Below are positions 50,200 to 63,241 of a stretch of DNA of 64,000 bases, in pieces. A program made the position numbers and the translations under genes. Within the stretch, counting starts at the first letter, position 1. Each line of letters begins with the position of its first letter. The notes beneath the pieces were generated by a model. It searched no databases and was not told the DNA's origin. It saw only the letters and a program-made list of their open reading frames with translations. Source of the DNA: Burkholderia thailandensis E264 (GTDB lineage: Bacteria > Pseudomonadota > Gammaproteobacteria > Burkholderiales > Burkholderiaceae); NCBI RefSeq assembly GCF_000012365.1, contig NC_007651.1, positions 3,162,001 to 3,226,000 of the forward strand. Direction: 5' to 3'.

Positions 50200-50748
50200 T
50201 TATCGGCGCGCCAGGCCGTAAAGCCGCCAGAATTCCGTCGCATACGACTGCGCGAGCTGCGGCGCGCGATAAAACACGTTGAAGTTGCCCGCCGCGCGCT
50301 CGTCGTGGATCTGAGCGAAGCTCGCGCTGCCGAGCACGACCGCGTCGTCGACAACGACGAACGGCCCGTGCGCGTTCGGCACGCGATCGCTGAGCACGAC
50401 ATCGACACCCGCGCTCGCGAGGAACGCCGCGCCGCTGTACCGCGTCGCGCGCCCCGTCCGGTCGAGCACGACCCGCACGTCGACGCCGCGCCCGCGCGCC
50501 GCGCACAGCGCCGATGCGACGGCGGCCGGCACCGACGCGCCGCCCGCGACCAGCACGCGCGCATGCGCGCGGCGGATCAGATCGACCTCGATGTCGGTCG
50601 AGCCGACGTCGGCGTCGAAGTATGCGCCGCCGGGCACCGCGTCGCGCGACGGCATCTGCGCGGCGCGTGCAAATTCAAGCGCCGGAGCTGCGCAAAGCAA
50701 TGCGCAGAAAAAGGAGAAAACGGGAGCGAAACGAACGCGGTATGTCAT
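50200..50748 (-). CDS. Phospholipase D-like secreted protein with altered HKD motif
   Basis: A 182-residue protein with a signal peptide (MTYRVRFAPVFSFFCALL, cleavage near AFARAA). It has the fold pattern of single-domain PLD/Nuc endonucleases: DLIRRAHARVLVAGGASVPA, VDVRVVLDRTGRA, then HGPFVVVDDAVVLGSASF where HxKxxxxD is expected, and NFNVFYRAPQLAQSYATEFW. The motif lysine is replaced by proline, so catalysis by the usual mechanism is doubtful. Start is the ATG at 50748. It follows mdcH by 94 bases on the same strand but has no obvious link to malonate. Confidence 0.72.
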   Translation of the reverse strand: MTYRVRFAPVFSFFCALLCAAPALEFARAAQMPSRDAVPGGAYFDADVGSTDIEVDLIRRAHARVLVAGGASVPAAVASALCAARGRGVDVRVVLDRTGRATRYSGAAFLASAGVDVVLSDRVPNAHGPFVVVDDAVVLGSASFAQIHDERAAGNFNVFYRAPQLAQSYATEFWRLYGLARR

Positions 50749-50842
50749 GGGGCGGCAATTGTAGCGACGTCCGATTTCGTTGCAAACCGTTTCGTCGAGA
50801 TGCGTGCGCGCGGCGCGTCGCCGCGCGTGCACGCGATGCCCG

Positions 50843-51777
50843 CTATGCGTCGAGATCGACGCGGGAAAGCCACGCGCGCACGCCGTCCCAAGAGCGGAAA
50901 TCGGCCAGGCTGCGCGCCGGCAGCGCGGGATACGCGGCGGCCGCCATCTCCGCGAGCGCGCGGCCCGGGCCAAGCTCGACGAACGCGCGCGCGCCCGCCT
51001 CGACGCAGCCCGCGACGCACGCGGCCCAATCGAGCGGCTCGGCGATCTGGCGCGCGAGCTTGTCGACGCCCGCCGCAACGTCGAGCACGGGCGCGCCGTC
51101 GATGCCGGACACGAGCCGCGTGCCGGGCCTCGGCGCGCGTGCGACGCGCACGCCGGCGAGCGCCGCGCGGAACCGGGGCACGGCGGCATCGAGCCAGTGC
51201 GTATGCGAAGCGACGCGCACGCAGACGGGCGCGACGCGCATCGCGCCGCGCGCGCGCACGTCCGCCGCGAGCGTATCGAGCGCCGCTTGCGGGCCCGCGA
51301 GCACGTATGCGTCGCCCGGGTTGACGATGGCGACTGCGGCGCCGTGCGCGGCGCACGCCGCGTCGACGACGTCCCGCGCGAGCCCGCGCACGAACAACAT
51401 CCGCGCGTCGCCGTCGCTCGCCGCGTCCATCGCGCGTGCACGCGCCGCGACGAGATCGAGCGCGTCGTGCGCATCGACGAGCCCCGCTACGCTCCACGCG
51501 GCAACCTCGCCGACGCTGTAGCCCGCGACGCAGCGCCGGCGCGGCAGCAGCGCGTCGAGCCGCCTCATCGCGGCCAGCGCCTGCAGCGTGCAGACGAGCT
51601 GCGCGGCGAAGTTCCCGTGCAGCGCGTCGCAGCCGGCGTCGCGCACCCAATCGCGCGGATCCGCGCCGAGCAGCGTCGCCGCGTGCGCGAAAAGCGGCTC
51701 GGCTTCCGGCACGTCCGCCGTCAACTCGAACATGCCGGCGCGCTGGCCGCCCTGCCCCGAACAGAGAATCGCAATCG

Positions 51778-51781
<4 letters not shown>
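50843..51781 (-). CDS. mdcH: Malonate decarboxylase subunit MdcH (malonyl-CoA:ACP transacylase type)
   Basis: A 312-residue acyltransferase of the FabD fold that primes the malonate decarboxylase carrier protein by malonyl transfer. GQGGQ is at residues 9-13, the nucleophile serine is in VAGYSVGEVAAWSVAG near residue 88, and the histidine is in VRVASHTHWLDAAVPRF near residue 192. The start is a GTG at 51781 that overlaps the mdcB stop (GTGA), so translation is coupled. It is last in the mdc operon. Confidence 0.9.
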
Positions 51782-53850
<2,069 letters not shown>

Positions 53851-53876
<26 letters not shown>

Positions 53877-54576
53877 ACACGCGTTGCGCGACGTCGGCCG
53901 CGACGGGCCGGCCGCCGCGCTCGGCGCCGAGCCGGTCGCGCCGGTCGGCGCGATCGGTCGGCCGCGCGACGATCGCGGCCAGTTGCTCGGCGAGCGAGCG
54001 CGCCGGATCGAGCACCGCGTCGACGGCGCCCGTCTTCGCGAAGTTCTCGAGCCCCGGCGCGAACACCGCGGTCGACCGCGCCTTTTCGCGCAGCACGTCG
54101 ACGGGCAGTTTCGTCACGCGCGACATCGCCTGCAGATCCATCACCTCCGGCTGCGCGCCCGGCAGCGCGACGAGCGTGCGCGTCGCGAGCGCCGTCGCGA
54201 TGAACGCGCCCGCCGCCGCATGCCCGTACAGCACGCCGATCGTCGGATGCCCGAGCGCATCCGCGTGCAGCAGGCACTTCGCGAGATGCGCGAGGCACTC
54301 GTTCAGGCCGAGCAGTTCGTCGCGCTTGCTCATCCGCTGGCTGTCGCCGTCGACGAGCACGAGAATCGGCGTATCGCCGCCGCGCCGGATCGTCGCGAGC
54401 ACGCGCTCGGCGAGCACGAGCGCGCCGTCGACGCCGAGCGCCGCGCCATGCGCGACGCCGATCACGTCGACCGCGCGCCCCGCGAGCCGTCCGCTCCCGG
54501 CGAGCAGGCCATCGGCATCGACCGTGACGTCGTGCCCCGACGGAAACAGCGAAGCCAACACATCATCGAGCGTCAT
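53851..54576 (-). CDS. mdcE: Malonate decarboxylase gamma subunit
   Basis: A 241-residue crotonase-like carboxyltransferase subunit that, with MdcD, decarboxylates malonyl-S-ACP to acetyl-S-ACP. Recognisable parts are GRAVDVIGVAHGAALGVDGA, ILVLVDGDSQRMSKRDELLG near residue 72, and the oxyanion-type glycine segment LYGHAAAGAFIATALATR near residue 115. GGAGG precedes the ATG at 54576, which overlaps the mdcD end by 14 bases. It is followed by the overlapping mdcG. Confidence 0.93.
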
Positions 54577-55510
54577 CGCGCACCTCCGTCAGCCGGTCGG
54601 CCAGCGCCGCGAACGCGGCGGCGTCGAGCGCGGGAATCGCGTTCGCCTCGGGCGCGCCGAGCGCGCGCCACACGTCGAGCGCGTCGTCGCATCCGCGAAA
54701 GCGCGCGACGCGCCCGGCAAGCCGCGCGTGCTCCGCTTCGAGCGTCGCCGCGCCGAACGTCACACCCGCGCGCACACGCGCGAGAAGCGCGACGGCCGCG
54801 TCGCGAAACGCGTCGATCGCATCGTCGACGAAGCGCTCGGCGCCGCCGACGAGCCGCCGATGCTTGCCGCCCATCGTGCGCCAGACGAGCGCGCGATCGC
54901 GCGAATCGAACTCGTCGACGCCGCGCCGGCTTTCGATCACCTCCGGCCCGGACACGCCGATGCGCCCCGGCTCCGACACCGCGAGCGCCGAGCAGCACGC
55001 GGCGATGATCCCGCCGCCGCCGAAGCAGCCCGCGCGCCCGCCGACGAGCCCGACGACGGGCACGCCCGCCGCACGCGCGTCGATCACCGCGCGGACGATC
55101 TCGGACACCGCGATCTCGCCCGCGTTCGCCTCCTGCAGCCGCACGCCGCCCGTGTCGAACAGGATCAGCACGGGCGTCGAGCGCAGCTCGCGCGCCGCGC
55201 GCAGCAGGCCCACGAGCTTCGCGCCGTGCACCTCGCCGAACGCGCCGCCCATGAAACGCCCTTCCTGCGCGGCGACGAACACGGGCTCGCTGGCGAGCGT
55301 CGCGCGGCCGACGATCATCCCGTCGTCGAACTGCTGCGGCAAATCGAACAGCGGCAGATGCGGGCTCGCGAGCCGCGCGGGCGGGCCCGCGAACTCGTCG
55401 AACGAACCGGCGTCGACGAGCCCCGCGAGCCGCTGCCGCGCCGACGCCTCGAACCAGCTCGCGCCCGCCGGCGCGACCTTCGGATGCAGGGTCGTGGCGG
55501 CCGCGTTCAT
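54563..55510 (-). CDS. mdcD: Malonate decarboxylase beta subunit
   Basis: A 315-residue carboxyltransferase-fold protein. It has FEASARQRLAGLVDAGSFDE near residue 20, GRATLASEPVFVAAQEGRFM, and the glycine-rich FDTGGVRLQEANAGEIAVSE and GGRAGCFGGGGIIAACCSAL segments that form the crotonase-like oxyanion holes. With MdcE it forms the decarboxylating component. The ATG at 55510 overlaps the mdcC stop in an ATGA arrangement. Confidence 0.94.
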   Translation of the reverse strand: MNAAATTLHPKVAPAGASWFEASARQRLAGLVDAGSFDEFAGPPARLASPHLPLFDLPQQFDDGMIVGRATLASEPVFVAAQEGRFMGGAFGEVHGAKLVGLLRAARELRSTPVLILFDTGGVRLQEANAGEIAVSEIVRAVIDARAAGVPVVGLVGGRAGCFGGGGIIAACCSALAVSEPGRIGVSGPEVIESRRGVDEFDSRDRALVWRTMGGKHRRLVGGAERFVDDAIDAFRDAAVALLARVRAGVTFGAATLEAEHARLAGRVARFRGCDDALDVWRALGAPEANAIPALDAAAFAALADRLTEVRDDAR

Positions 55511-55824
55511 CGCGCGTCTGCCTCGATCGCGCGCACCGCCTGCGCGAGCCGCAGCGACACCATGTCGGGCCGCGCGCCGCCGTCGTTGACGGACAGCCGC
55601 AGCCCGCCCGGCGAGCGGCGCTCGACGAAATCGGCGACGACCGCCTGCCAGACATCGCCGAAGCCCGCGGCCGCCGTGCGGATGTCGACTTCGCATTCGG
55701 TGCCGGGCAGCACGCGCTCGACGAGCACTTCGAGATTGCCCGACGCGACGACGCCGACGAGCGCCCACGCGGCGTCGCCCTTCGCGCGTTCGCGCGCGGT
55801 GTGGCGATAGTTCAACTGTTCCAT
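55507..55824 (-). CDS. mdcC: Malonate decarboxylase acyl carrier protein (delta subunit)
   Basis: A 105-residue carrier protein. The expected attachment serine for the phosphoribosyl-dephospho-CoA arm is S28 in VVASGNLEVLVERV, the position and sequence context of the family. The rest is a compact alpha/beta domain ending in SLRLAQAVRAIEADAR. It is not related to FabD-type 4'-phosphopantetheine carrier proteins. GGAGCG precedes the ATG at 55824. It lies 13 bases after mdcA. Confidence 0.94.
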   Translation of the reverse strand: MEQLNYRHTARERAKGDAAWALVGVVASGNLEVLVERVLPGTECEVDIRTAAAGFGDVWQAVVADFVERRSPGGLRLSVNDGGARPDMVSLRLAQAVRAIEADAR

Positions 55825-55837
55825 TGCGAAACGCTCC

Positions 55838-57484
55838 TCACCAATTGCGGAATCGGGCGGGCGGCGCGTAGAGGCCCGCCGACCAGTGCACGAGATCCTT
55901 GATCGACCGCGCGGCGAGGAGCCGCCGGTCCGCGTCGAGCGGATCGATGCCGAGATCCTCCGGGCGCCGGATCACGCCGCGCTCGCGCAGCCGCTCGACG
56001 AGCCGGCGGTCGCGGCCGCGGCCGATCTCCGTGTAGCCGGCCACGCCGCGAATCGCGTGCTCGCGCTCGTCGGCGTCGCGGCACATCAGCAGGTTCGCGA
56101 TCCCTTCCTCGGTGACGACGTGCGTGACGTCGTCGCCGTACACCATCACGGGCGCGAGATCGAGCGCGAGCTTGTCGGCCAGACGCAGCGCATCGAGCTT
56201 CTCGACGAACATCGGCGCGTTCTTCTCGCCGAACGTCTCGCCGATCTGCACGACGAGCTTGCGCCCGCGCCGCAGCGCCGCGGGCGTCGCCGGATCGGCC
56301 TCCTCGCCCGCCTTGATCCACGGCTCGCTCGGGTGACGCCGGCCGCGCGCGTCGCTGCCCATGTTCGGCGCGCCGCCGAAGCCCGCGATCCGCTCGGCCG
56401 TCACCGTCGACGAATGGCCCGCGAGATCGATCTGCAGCGTCGAGCCGATGAACATGTCGCACGCGTAGAGGCCCGCCGTCTGGCAGAACGCGCGGTTCGA
56501 GCGCAGCGCCCCGTCCGCGCCCGTGAAGAAGATGTCCGAGCGCGCGCGGATGTAGTCGTCCATCCCGACTTCGGAGCCGAAGCAGTGGATCTGCTCGACC
56601 CAGCCGGATTCGATCGCGGGGATGAGCGTCGGATGCGGGTTCAGCGCCCAGTGCGTGCAGACCCGCCCTTTCAGGCCGAGCCGCTCGCCGTAGGTCGGCA
56701 GCAGCAGCTCGATCGCCGCGGTGTTGAAGCCGATCCCGTGGTTGAGCCGCTTCACGCCGTAGCGCGCGTAGATGCCCTTGATCGCGAGCATCGCGGTGAG
56801 GATCTGCGTCTCGGTGATGCCCGCCGGATCGCGCGTGAAGAGCGGCTCGACGTAGAACGGCCGCCCGGCCTCGACGACGAAATGCACGCGGTCGCCGGGT
56901 ATGTCGACGCGCGGCACGCGATCGACGATCTTCTCGACTTGCGCGATCACGATGCCGTCCTTGAACGCGGTCGCCTCGACGACGGTCGGCGTGTCCTCGG
57001 TGTTCGGGCCGGTGTACAGGTTGCCGTCGGCATCGGCGCTCACCGCCGCGACGAGCGCGACGTGCGGCGTCAGATCGATGAAGTAGCGCGCGAAGAGCTC
57101 GAGATACGTATGCACCGCGCCCAGCTCGATCTTGCCGCCGAACAGCAGCTTCGCGATCCGCTGCGACTGCGGGCCCGAATACGCGTAGTCGAGCCGCTTC
57201 GCGATCCCGCGCTCGAACACGTCGAGATGCTCGGGCAGCACGACGCCCGATTGCACCATGTGCAGGTCGTGCACCTTCGCGCTGTCGACGGCGGCGAGCG
57301 CCGCGGCGAGCAGGTCCGCCTGCTTCTGGTTGTCGCCCTCGATGCAGACGCGATCGCCCGGGCGCAGCACCGCTTCGAGCAGCGCGGTCGCGTCGCGCGC
57401 GGCCACCCGCTTGCGCCGCGCGAGCGGCGCGGCGGCGGCGAGGCGCGCCGCTCGCGCGGCGCGGGCGTCGTTCCATCCCGTCAT
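55838..57484 (-). CDS. mdcA: Malonate decarboxylase alpha subunit (acetyl-S-ACP:malonate ACP transferase)
   Basis: A 548-residue CoA-transferase-fold enzyme that exchanges acetyl for malonyl on the carrier protein, the first step of the cycle. It has LRPGDRVCIEGDNQKQADLL near residue 42, TGPNTEDTPTVVEATAFKDG and a C-terminal half with IGETFGEKNAPMFVEKLDAL and VMVYGDDVTHVVTEEGIANL. The length matches MdcA. The ATG at 57484 has AGGAG upstream. It is the first gene of mdcACDEGBH and has its own promoter region (57485-57714) holding an operator-like element. Confidence 0.95.
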   Translation of the reverse strand: MTGWNDARAARAARLAAAAPLARRKRVAARDATALLEAVLRPGDRVCIEGDNQKQADLLAAALAAVDSAKVHDLHMVQSGVVLPEHLDVFERGIAKRLDYAYSGPQSQRIAKLLFGGKIELGAVHTYLELFARYFIDLTPHVALVAAVSADADGNLYTGPNTEDTPTVVEATAFKDGIVIAQVEKIVDRVPRVDIPGDRVHFVVEAGRPFYVEPLFTRDPAGITETQILTAMLAIKGIYARYGVKRLNHGIGFNTAAIELLLPTYGERLGLKGRVCTHWALNPHPTLIPAIESGWVEQIHCFGSEVGMDDYIRARSDIFFTGADGALRSNRAFCQTAGLYACDMFIGSTLQIDLAGHSSTVTAERIAGFGGAPNMGSDARGRRHPSEPWIKAGEEADPATPAALRRGRKLVVQIGETFGEKNAPMFVEKLDALRLADKLALDLAPVMVYGDDVTHVVTEEGIANLLMCRDADEREHAIRGVAGYTEIGRGRDRRLVERLRERGVIRRPEDLGIDPLDADRRLLAARSIKDLVHWSAGLYAPPARFRNW

Positions 57485-57554
57485 AGAGTCGTCTCCTGCG
57501 AAATCCGTCCCGGTTGGTTCTGCGGCATTGTAAGCCGCGCCGCCGCGGCGATTG

Positions 57555-57581
57555 ATGAAGTTGCGCGATGCAACTCAGTGG
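57555..57581. promoter_or_regulatory. Putative LysR (MdcR) operator upstream of mdcA
   Basis: The flanks ATGAAGTTG and TCAGTGG match those of the element at 59140-59166 exactly and at the same spacing (11 bases). Inside, GTTGC and GCAAC (57560-57574) form an inverted repeat of the T-N11-A type bound by LysR proteins. It lies about 70-97 bases upstream of the mdcA ATG. Confidence 0.65.
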
Positions 57582-57714
57582 CAGGCGCGATGGATCGGCG
57601 GACGCGGCAGCGCATGCGCCGGACGCGACGCGCGCCGCCTTCGCGGCATCGCGCCGCACTCACCGCCGCCTCGCGCGTGCCGATCGACCGGCCCGCCGCG
57701 CGCGATGGGCGACT

Positions 57715-58482
57715 TCACGCCCCGAGCACCGCCTTCGTCGCGAAAAACAGCACCGACGGCCCGAGCAGGCACCCGACGCCCGTATGGAACGTCGCGATCA
57801 GCGCGCCGTACGGCACGAGCCTGCGGTCGGTCGCCGCGAGCCCGGCGCTCACGCCGCTCACGGTGCCCGCGAGCCCGCCGAAGATCATCGCCGCGCGCGG
57901 CGTGCGCAGCCCCATGAAGCTCGCCGCGAACGGCGTGCCGACCATCACGATGATCGCCTTCACGAGGCCCGTCGCGATGCTGAGCGCGATCACGTCGGAG
58001 CTCGCGCCGATCGCCGCGCCCGTCACGGGGCCGACGATGTACGTGACGGCGCCCGCGCCGATCGTCGTCATGCTGACCGCGTCCGAATAGCCGAACGCGC
58101 GCGCGACGCTCGCGCCGACGATGAACGGCAGCACCGTGCCGAGCAGCAGCGACACGACGCCGACGAGCCCCGCCTTGCGCGCCTCCGCGGGCTGCACCTC
58201 GAACGCGGTCGCGACGATCGCGAAGTCGCGCAGCATCGCGCCGCCCATCAGGCCGACGCCCGCGAACAGCGGCACGTCGGCGATGCCTTTCTCGCCGCCC
58301 GTGTACGCGCCGCCGAGGTACGCGAGCGCAAGGCCGATCACGATCGCGATCGCCGAGCCGTGCACGCGGCCGAGCGTGAGCTTCTTCGACAGCGCCGCCG
58401 ACGCGAACATGACGCAGCCGACGAGCGCGAACGACGCGACGAGTCCGTTGTGCGCGACGACCTTTCCGAGCATGTCGATCAT
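57715..58482 (-). CDS. madM: Malonate transporter subunit MadM
   Basis: A 255-residue membrane protein with about eight hydrophobic helices. The start MLGKVVAHNGLVASFALVGC and the glycine-rich TTIGAGAVTYIVGPVTGAAI match MadM, the larger subunit of the sodium-dependent malonate carrier MadLM. GGGGAGG precedes the ATG. It lies 13 bases after madL, and 230 bases before mdcA on the same strand. Confidence 0.92.
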   Translation of the reverse strand: MIDMLGKVVAHNGLVASFALVGCVMFASAALSKKLTLGRVHGSAIAIVIGLALAYLGGAYTGGEKGIADVPLFAGVGLMGGAMLRDFAIVATAFEVQPAEARKAGLVGVVSLLLGTVLPFIVGASVARAFGYSDAVSMTTIGAGAVTYIVGPVTGAAIGASSDVIALSIATGLVKAIIVMVGTPFAASFMGLRTPRAAMIFGGLAGTVSGVSAGLAATDRRLVPYGALIATFHTGVGCLLGPSVLFFATKAVLGA

Positions 58483-58495
58483 GGCCGCCTCCCCT

Positions 58496-58891
58496 TCAGT
58501 TCTCTTCGGGCTGCGGCAGCGCCGCGAGCGTGGTCGCGTCGCGGCCGACGCGCGCGAGCACCGCGATGCAGGCCGCGCACACGGCGACCGCGCCCACCGC
58601 CGACAGGAGCGCGACGGGCCCGCCCTTGAGCGCGGCGACGACGTTCTGATTGGCCGCCATCGCGACGACGACCGGGATGTACATCGCGCCCCAGAACGCG
58701 ATGCCGGACTCGGTCTCCTTCGGCAGCCAGCCGCGGCGATGCAGCGCGAGCCGCAGGCCGATGAGGAGCAGCATCGCGATGCCGACGCCGCCCACGTTGG
58801 TCTTCGCGCCGATCGCGGCGCCCAGCAGATCGCCGAGGAAGAGCCCGGCCAGATGGCAGAACGCGAGCAGCGCGGTTCCGTAGATGATCAT
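58496..58891 (-). CDS. madL: Malonate transporter subunit MadL
   Basis: A 131-residue membrane protein with four helices. MIIYGTALLAFCHLAGLFLG and the following DLLGAAIGAKTNVGGVGIAM are typical of MadL. AGGAG lies six bases before the ATG at 58891. It is the first gene of a madLM-mdc cluster and is divergent from the LysR regulator gene, with the operator-like element between them. Confidence 0.92.
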   Translation of the reverse strand: MIIYGTALLAFCHLAGLFLGDLLGAAIGAKTNVGGVGIAMLLLIGLRLALHRRGWLPKETESGIAFWGAMYIPVVVAMAANQNVVAALKGGPVALLSAVGAVAVCAACIAVLARVGRDATTLAALPQPEEN

Positions 58892-59139
58892 GCTTGTCTC
58901 CTGAGTCCTGATGACGGATCGTCGCGGCGCGAGCGCCGCGGCCCGGCGGCTCGTCGTGCGAAGCGCGTTCTCGGGCGGCAATGGCAACACACCGGCAATA
59001 GCGTGAAAACCCGACAGCCCGCCGCGCCGGCTTGCCGTAGACTGGCGGCGACGAGGCGCCGCCGGCGCGCGCCCGGCCAGGCGGGCGGCGCGCGCAGCTC
59101 GCGCCTCGCACATCGTAGTCCCACCGCCCTCGGCCATTT

Positions 59140-59166
59140 ATGAAGTTGTCGAATTCGATTCAGTGG
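59140..59166. promoter_or_regulatory. Putative LysR (MdcR) operator between madL and the regulator gene
   Basis: ATGAAGTTG (59140-59148) and TCAGTGG (59160-59166) flank a palindromic TCGAATTCGA core. Total agreement with the element upstream of mdcA is 20 of 27 positions. It ends eight bases before the regulator's ATG, so binding would also autorepress. Confidence 0.6.
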
Positions 59167-59174
59167 GTTTAGCA

Positions 59175-60023
59175 ATGCGTCCGTTACCGCCTGAACTGCT
59201 GCGCAGTTTCGTCGCCGTCGCGCAGACGGGCAGCTTCACCGCCGCGTCCGAGCGCGTGAACCTGTCGCAATCGACGGTCAGCCAGCACATCCGCCGCCTC
59301 GAAGAACTGCTCGACCGGCCGCTGTTCGAGCGCGACACCCGCAACGTGCGGCTCGCGGCCAACGGCGAGGCGCTCTTTCGCTACGCGGTGCGCATCCTCG
59401 AGCTGATGGACGAAGCGGTCGCGTCGGTATGCGGGCCGCCGCTGTCGGGCAAGGTGCGGCTCGGCTTGTCGGAGGATTTCGCGCTGACGCACCTGACGGC
59501 CGCGCTCGCGAGCTTCCTGCAGCGCAACCCGGAAGTCGAGCTCGAGATCGCGACGGGCCTGTCCGGCGACCTGTTCGACGCGCTCGACGCGGGGCGCCAC
59601 GATCTCGTGTTCGCGAAGCGGATCGCCGGCAGCCGACGCGGCCGCGTGATCCGGACCGAGCCGCTCTACTGGTGCACGGGCACCGAGTCGCCGCTCACGG
59701 GGCGCGAGCCCGTGCTGCCGCTCGCGCTGCATCCGCAGCCGAGCGTGTCGCGCAAGCGCGTGCTCGAGACGCTCGACGCGATCGGCCGGCCCTACCGGAT
59801 CGCGGTCGCGAGCACCAGCATCGCGGTGCTGCGCGCGGCGGCGAGCGCGGGGCTCGGCATCAGCGCGTTCGCCGGCTACGTGATCCCGCACGGGCTCGCG
59901 AAGCTCGAAGCCGATCTGCCGCCGCTCGGCGATCTCGAATACGTGATCGACCGGCCCGCGAACGCGTCGCGCCCGGCGCTCGCGCTCGAGGCGACGCTCG
60001 TCGCCGCGGCGCACGAGTTCTGA
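59175..60023 (+). CDS. mdcR: LysR-family regulator of the malonate cluster
   Basis: A 282-residue LysR protein. The winged helix is ELLRSFVAVAQTGSFTAASE followed by RVNLSQSTVSQHIRRLEELL (residues about 7-50), then a linker helix and a periplasmic-binding-protein-like effector domain (SGKVRLGLSEDFALTHLTAA). Position next to madLM-mdc, divergent transcription and the shared operator-like elements suggest it is MdcR, the malonate-responsive activator known from Klebsiella and Acinetobacter mdc clusters. The ATG at 59175 is chosen because the HTH begins seven residues later. The Shine-Dalgarno is weak, perhaps because the operator overlaps it. Confidence 0.85.
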   Translation: MRPLPPELLRSFVAVAQTGSFTAASERVNLSQSTVSQHIRRLEELLDRPLFERDTRNVRLAANGEALFRYAVRILELMDEAVASVCGPPLSGKVRLGLSEDFALTHLTAALASFLQRNPEVELEIATGLSGDLFDALDAGRHDLVFAKRIAGSRRGRVIRTEPLYWCTGTESPLTGREPVLPLALHPQPSVSRKRVLETLDAIGRPYRIAVASTSIAVLRAAASAGLGISAFAGYVIPHGLAKLEADLPPLGDLEYVIDRPANASRPALALEATLVAAAHEF

Positions 60024-60155
60024 CGGAACGCGGCGGCAAGGCGGCGAGCGCCGCGTGGGCGCGCGAGCAGCAACCGTGGAATCAAAGAAGGCGCGCGCGA
60101 TCGATGCCGGCTCCCGACACGCCGCCGGCGTCGCACGACCGCCTGCGCGCGACGC

Positions 60156-61073
60156 TCACGGCAGGAAGCTGTCGCGCCGCGCGTCGATCAGCTCGACGAG
60201 CAGGCGGTCGCGCTCCGCGCCGAGTTCGCGCATCGAATGCGCGCCCTGGATCTCGCGCAGCGCGTCGATCAGTTGGCGATCGACGTCGGGCGAGAACGAC
60301 GGCGAGCCAAGATCGCGCCACCACTCCGCCATCGGGCCCGACAGGTGTTCGAGAAAATGCGCGATGCCGCCTTCGCCGCCGCCGAGATGGTAGATGAGGC
60401 TCTGCCCCATCAGCCCCCAGCGCAGGCCCGGCCCCCACGACACCGCCTTGTCCGCGTCCTCGACGCTCACGACGCCTTCGCCGACCAGGTGATACACCTC
60501 GCGAAATAGCGCGGCCGCGAGCCGGTTCGCGACATGGCCCGCCATCTCCTTGTTGAGCACGATCGTCACCTTGCCGAGGCCGTCGTAGAAGCGCTTCGCC
60601 TGCGCGATCGCGCCGGCGGACGTCGCCGCGCCGCCGACGAGTTCGACGAGCGGGATCAGATGCGGCGGATTGAACGGATGCGCGATCAGGCAGCGCTCGG
60701 GATGCGCGTCGCACGCGGTCTGGATGTCCGACATCTTGAGCCCGGACGAGCTCGATGCGACGAGCACGTGCGCGGGCAGCCGCGCGTCGATCCGGCGATA
60801 CAGCTCGCGCTTGAAGTCGAGGCGCTCGGGGCCGCTCTCCTGCACGAAGTCCGCGCCGTCGAGCGCCGCGTCGAGCGTCGGCTCGAATGCGACGCGTGGC
60901 GCGAGCGTCCCGGCGCGCTCGCCGAGGAAATTCGCGAGCGAGGCGTCGAGGCGCGTGCGCGCGTCGGGCGCCGGATCGGTCACGGCGACGTCGAAGCCCT
61001 TCGACAAATAGAACGCGGTCCAGCTCGCGCCGATCACGCCGGCGCCGACGACGGCGATCCGTTGAATCTCCAT
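60156..61073 (-). CDS. 3-hydroxyacyl-CoA dehydrogenase family protein (L-carnitine dehydrogenase-like)
   Basis: A 305-residue NAD-dependent dehydrogenase. The Rossmann motif is IAVVGAGVIGASWTAFYLSK at residues 5-24. The catalytic region contains ASSSSGLKMSDIQTACDAHP and the His of IAHPFNPPHLIPLVELVGG near residue 142, followed by the C-terminal helical domain with GHVANRLAAALFREVYHLV. The single-domain form with NPPHLIPLVE is closest to carnitine 3-dehydrogenase and related hydroxy-acid dehydrogenases rather than FadB. GGAG lies before the ATG at 61073. The frame stays open far upstream through pckG's region by chance. Confidence 0.82.
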   Translation of the reverse strand: MEIQRIAVVGAGVIGASWTAFYLSKGFDVAVTDPAPDARTRLDASLANFLGERAGTLAPRVAFEPTLDAALDGADFVQESGPERLDFKRELYRRIDARLPAHVLVASSSSGLKMSDIQTACDAHPERCLIAHPFNPPHLIPLVELVGGAATSAGAIAQAKRFYDGLGKVTIVLNKEMAGHVANRLAAALFREVYHLVGEGVVSVEDADKAVSWGPGLRWGLMGQSLIYHLGGGEGGIAHFLEHLSGPMAEWWRDLGSPSFSPDVDRQLIDALREIQGAHSMRELGAERDRLLVELIDARRDSFLP

Positions 61074-61202
61074 GGGCGGGGTCTCCAAGGTGTTCGAATG
61101 TGCGAACGATTGTCGCATCGAACCGCCATGGTTGCGCTGCGCGGCCGAGTCCGTCGGCCGCCGCCGGATGCGCGAGGCCGCTCGCGCGCATCCGCCCGGC
61201 GC

Positions 61203-61236
61203 AAAAAAACCGCATGAGTGCCGAAGCGTCATGCGG
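61203..61236 (-). terminator. Rho-independent terminator of pckG
   Basis: CCGCATGA (61210-61217) pairs with TCATGCGG (61229-61236) around an 11-base loop, followed on the minus strand by seven T (61209-61203). It lies 140 bases past the pckG stop. Confidence 0.85.
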
Positions 61237-61375
61237 CTGTTTCGATTCGCGCGGCCCGACCGCGCAGGCGAGCGGCGGCGCGAGCGGCACGCATCGCGTG
61301 CGTCCCGGCGCGCGCCGGACACGGCGCGCGCCGGCTCGGCCGCGTCGCCGCCGAGTTGCCGGGTTGCCGCGTCGC

Positions 61376-63241
<1,866 letters not shown>

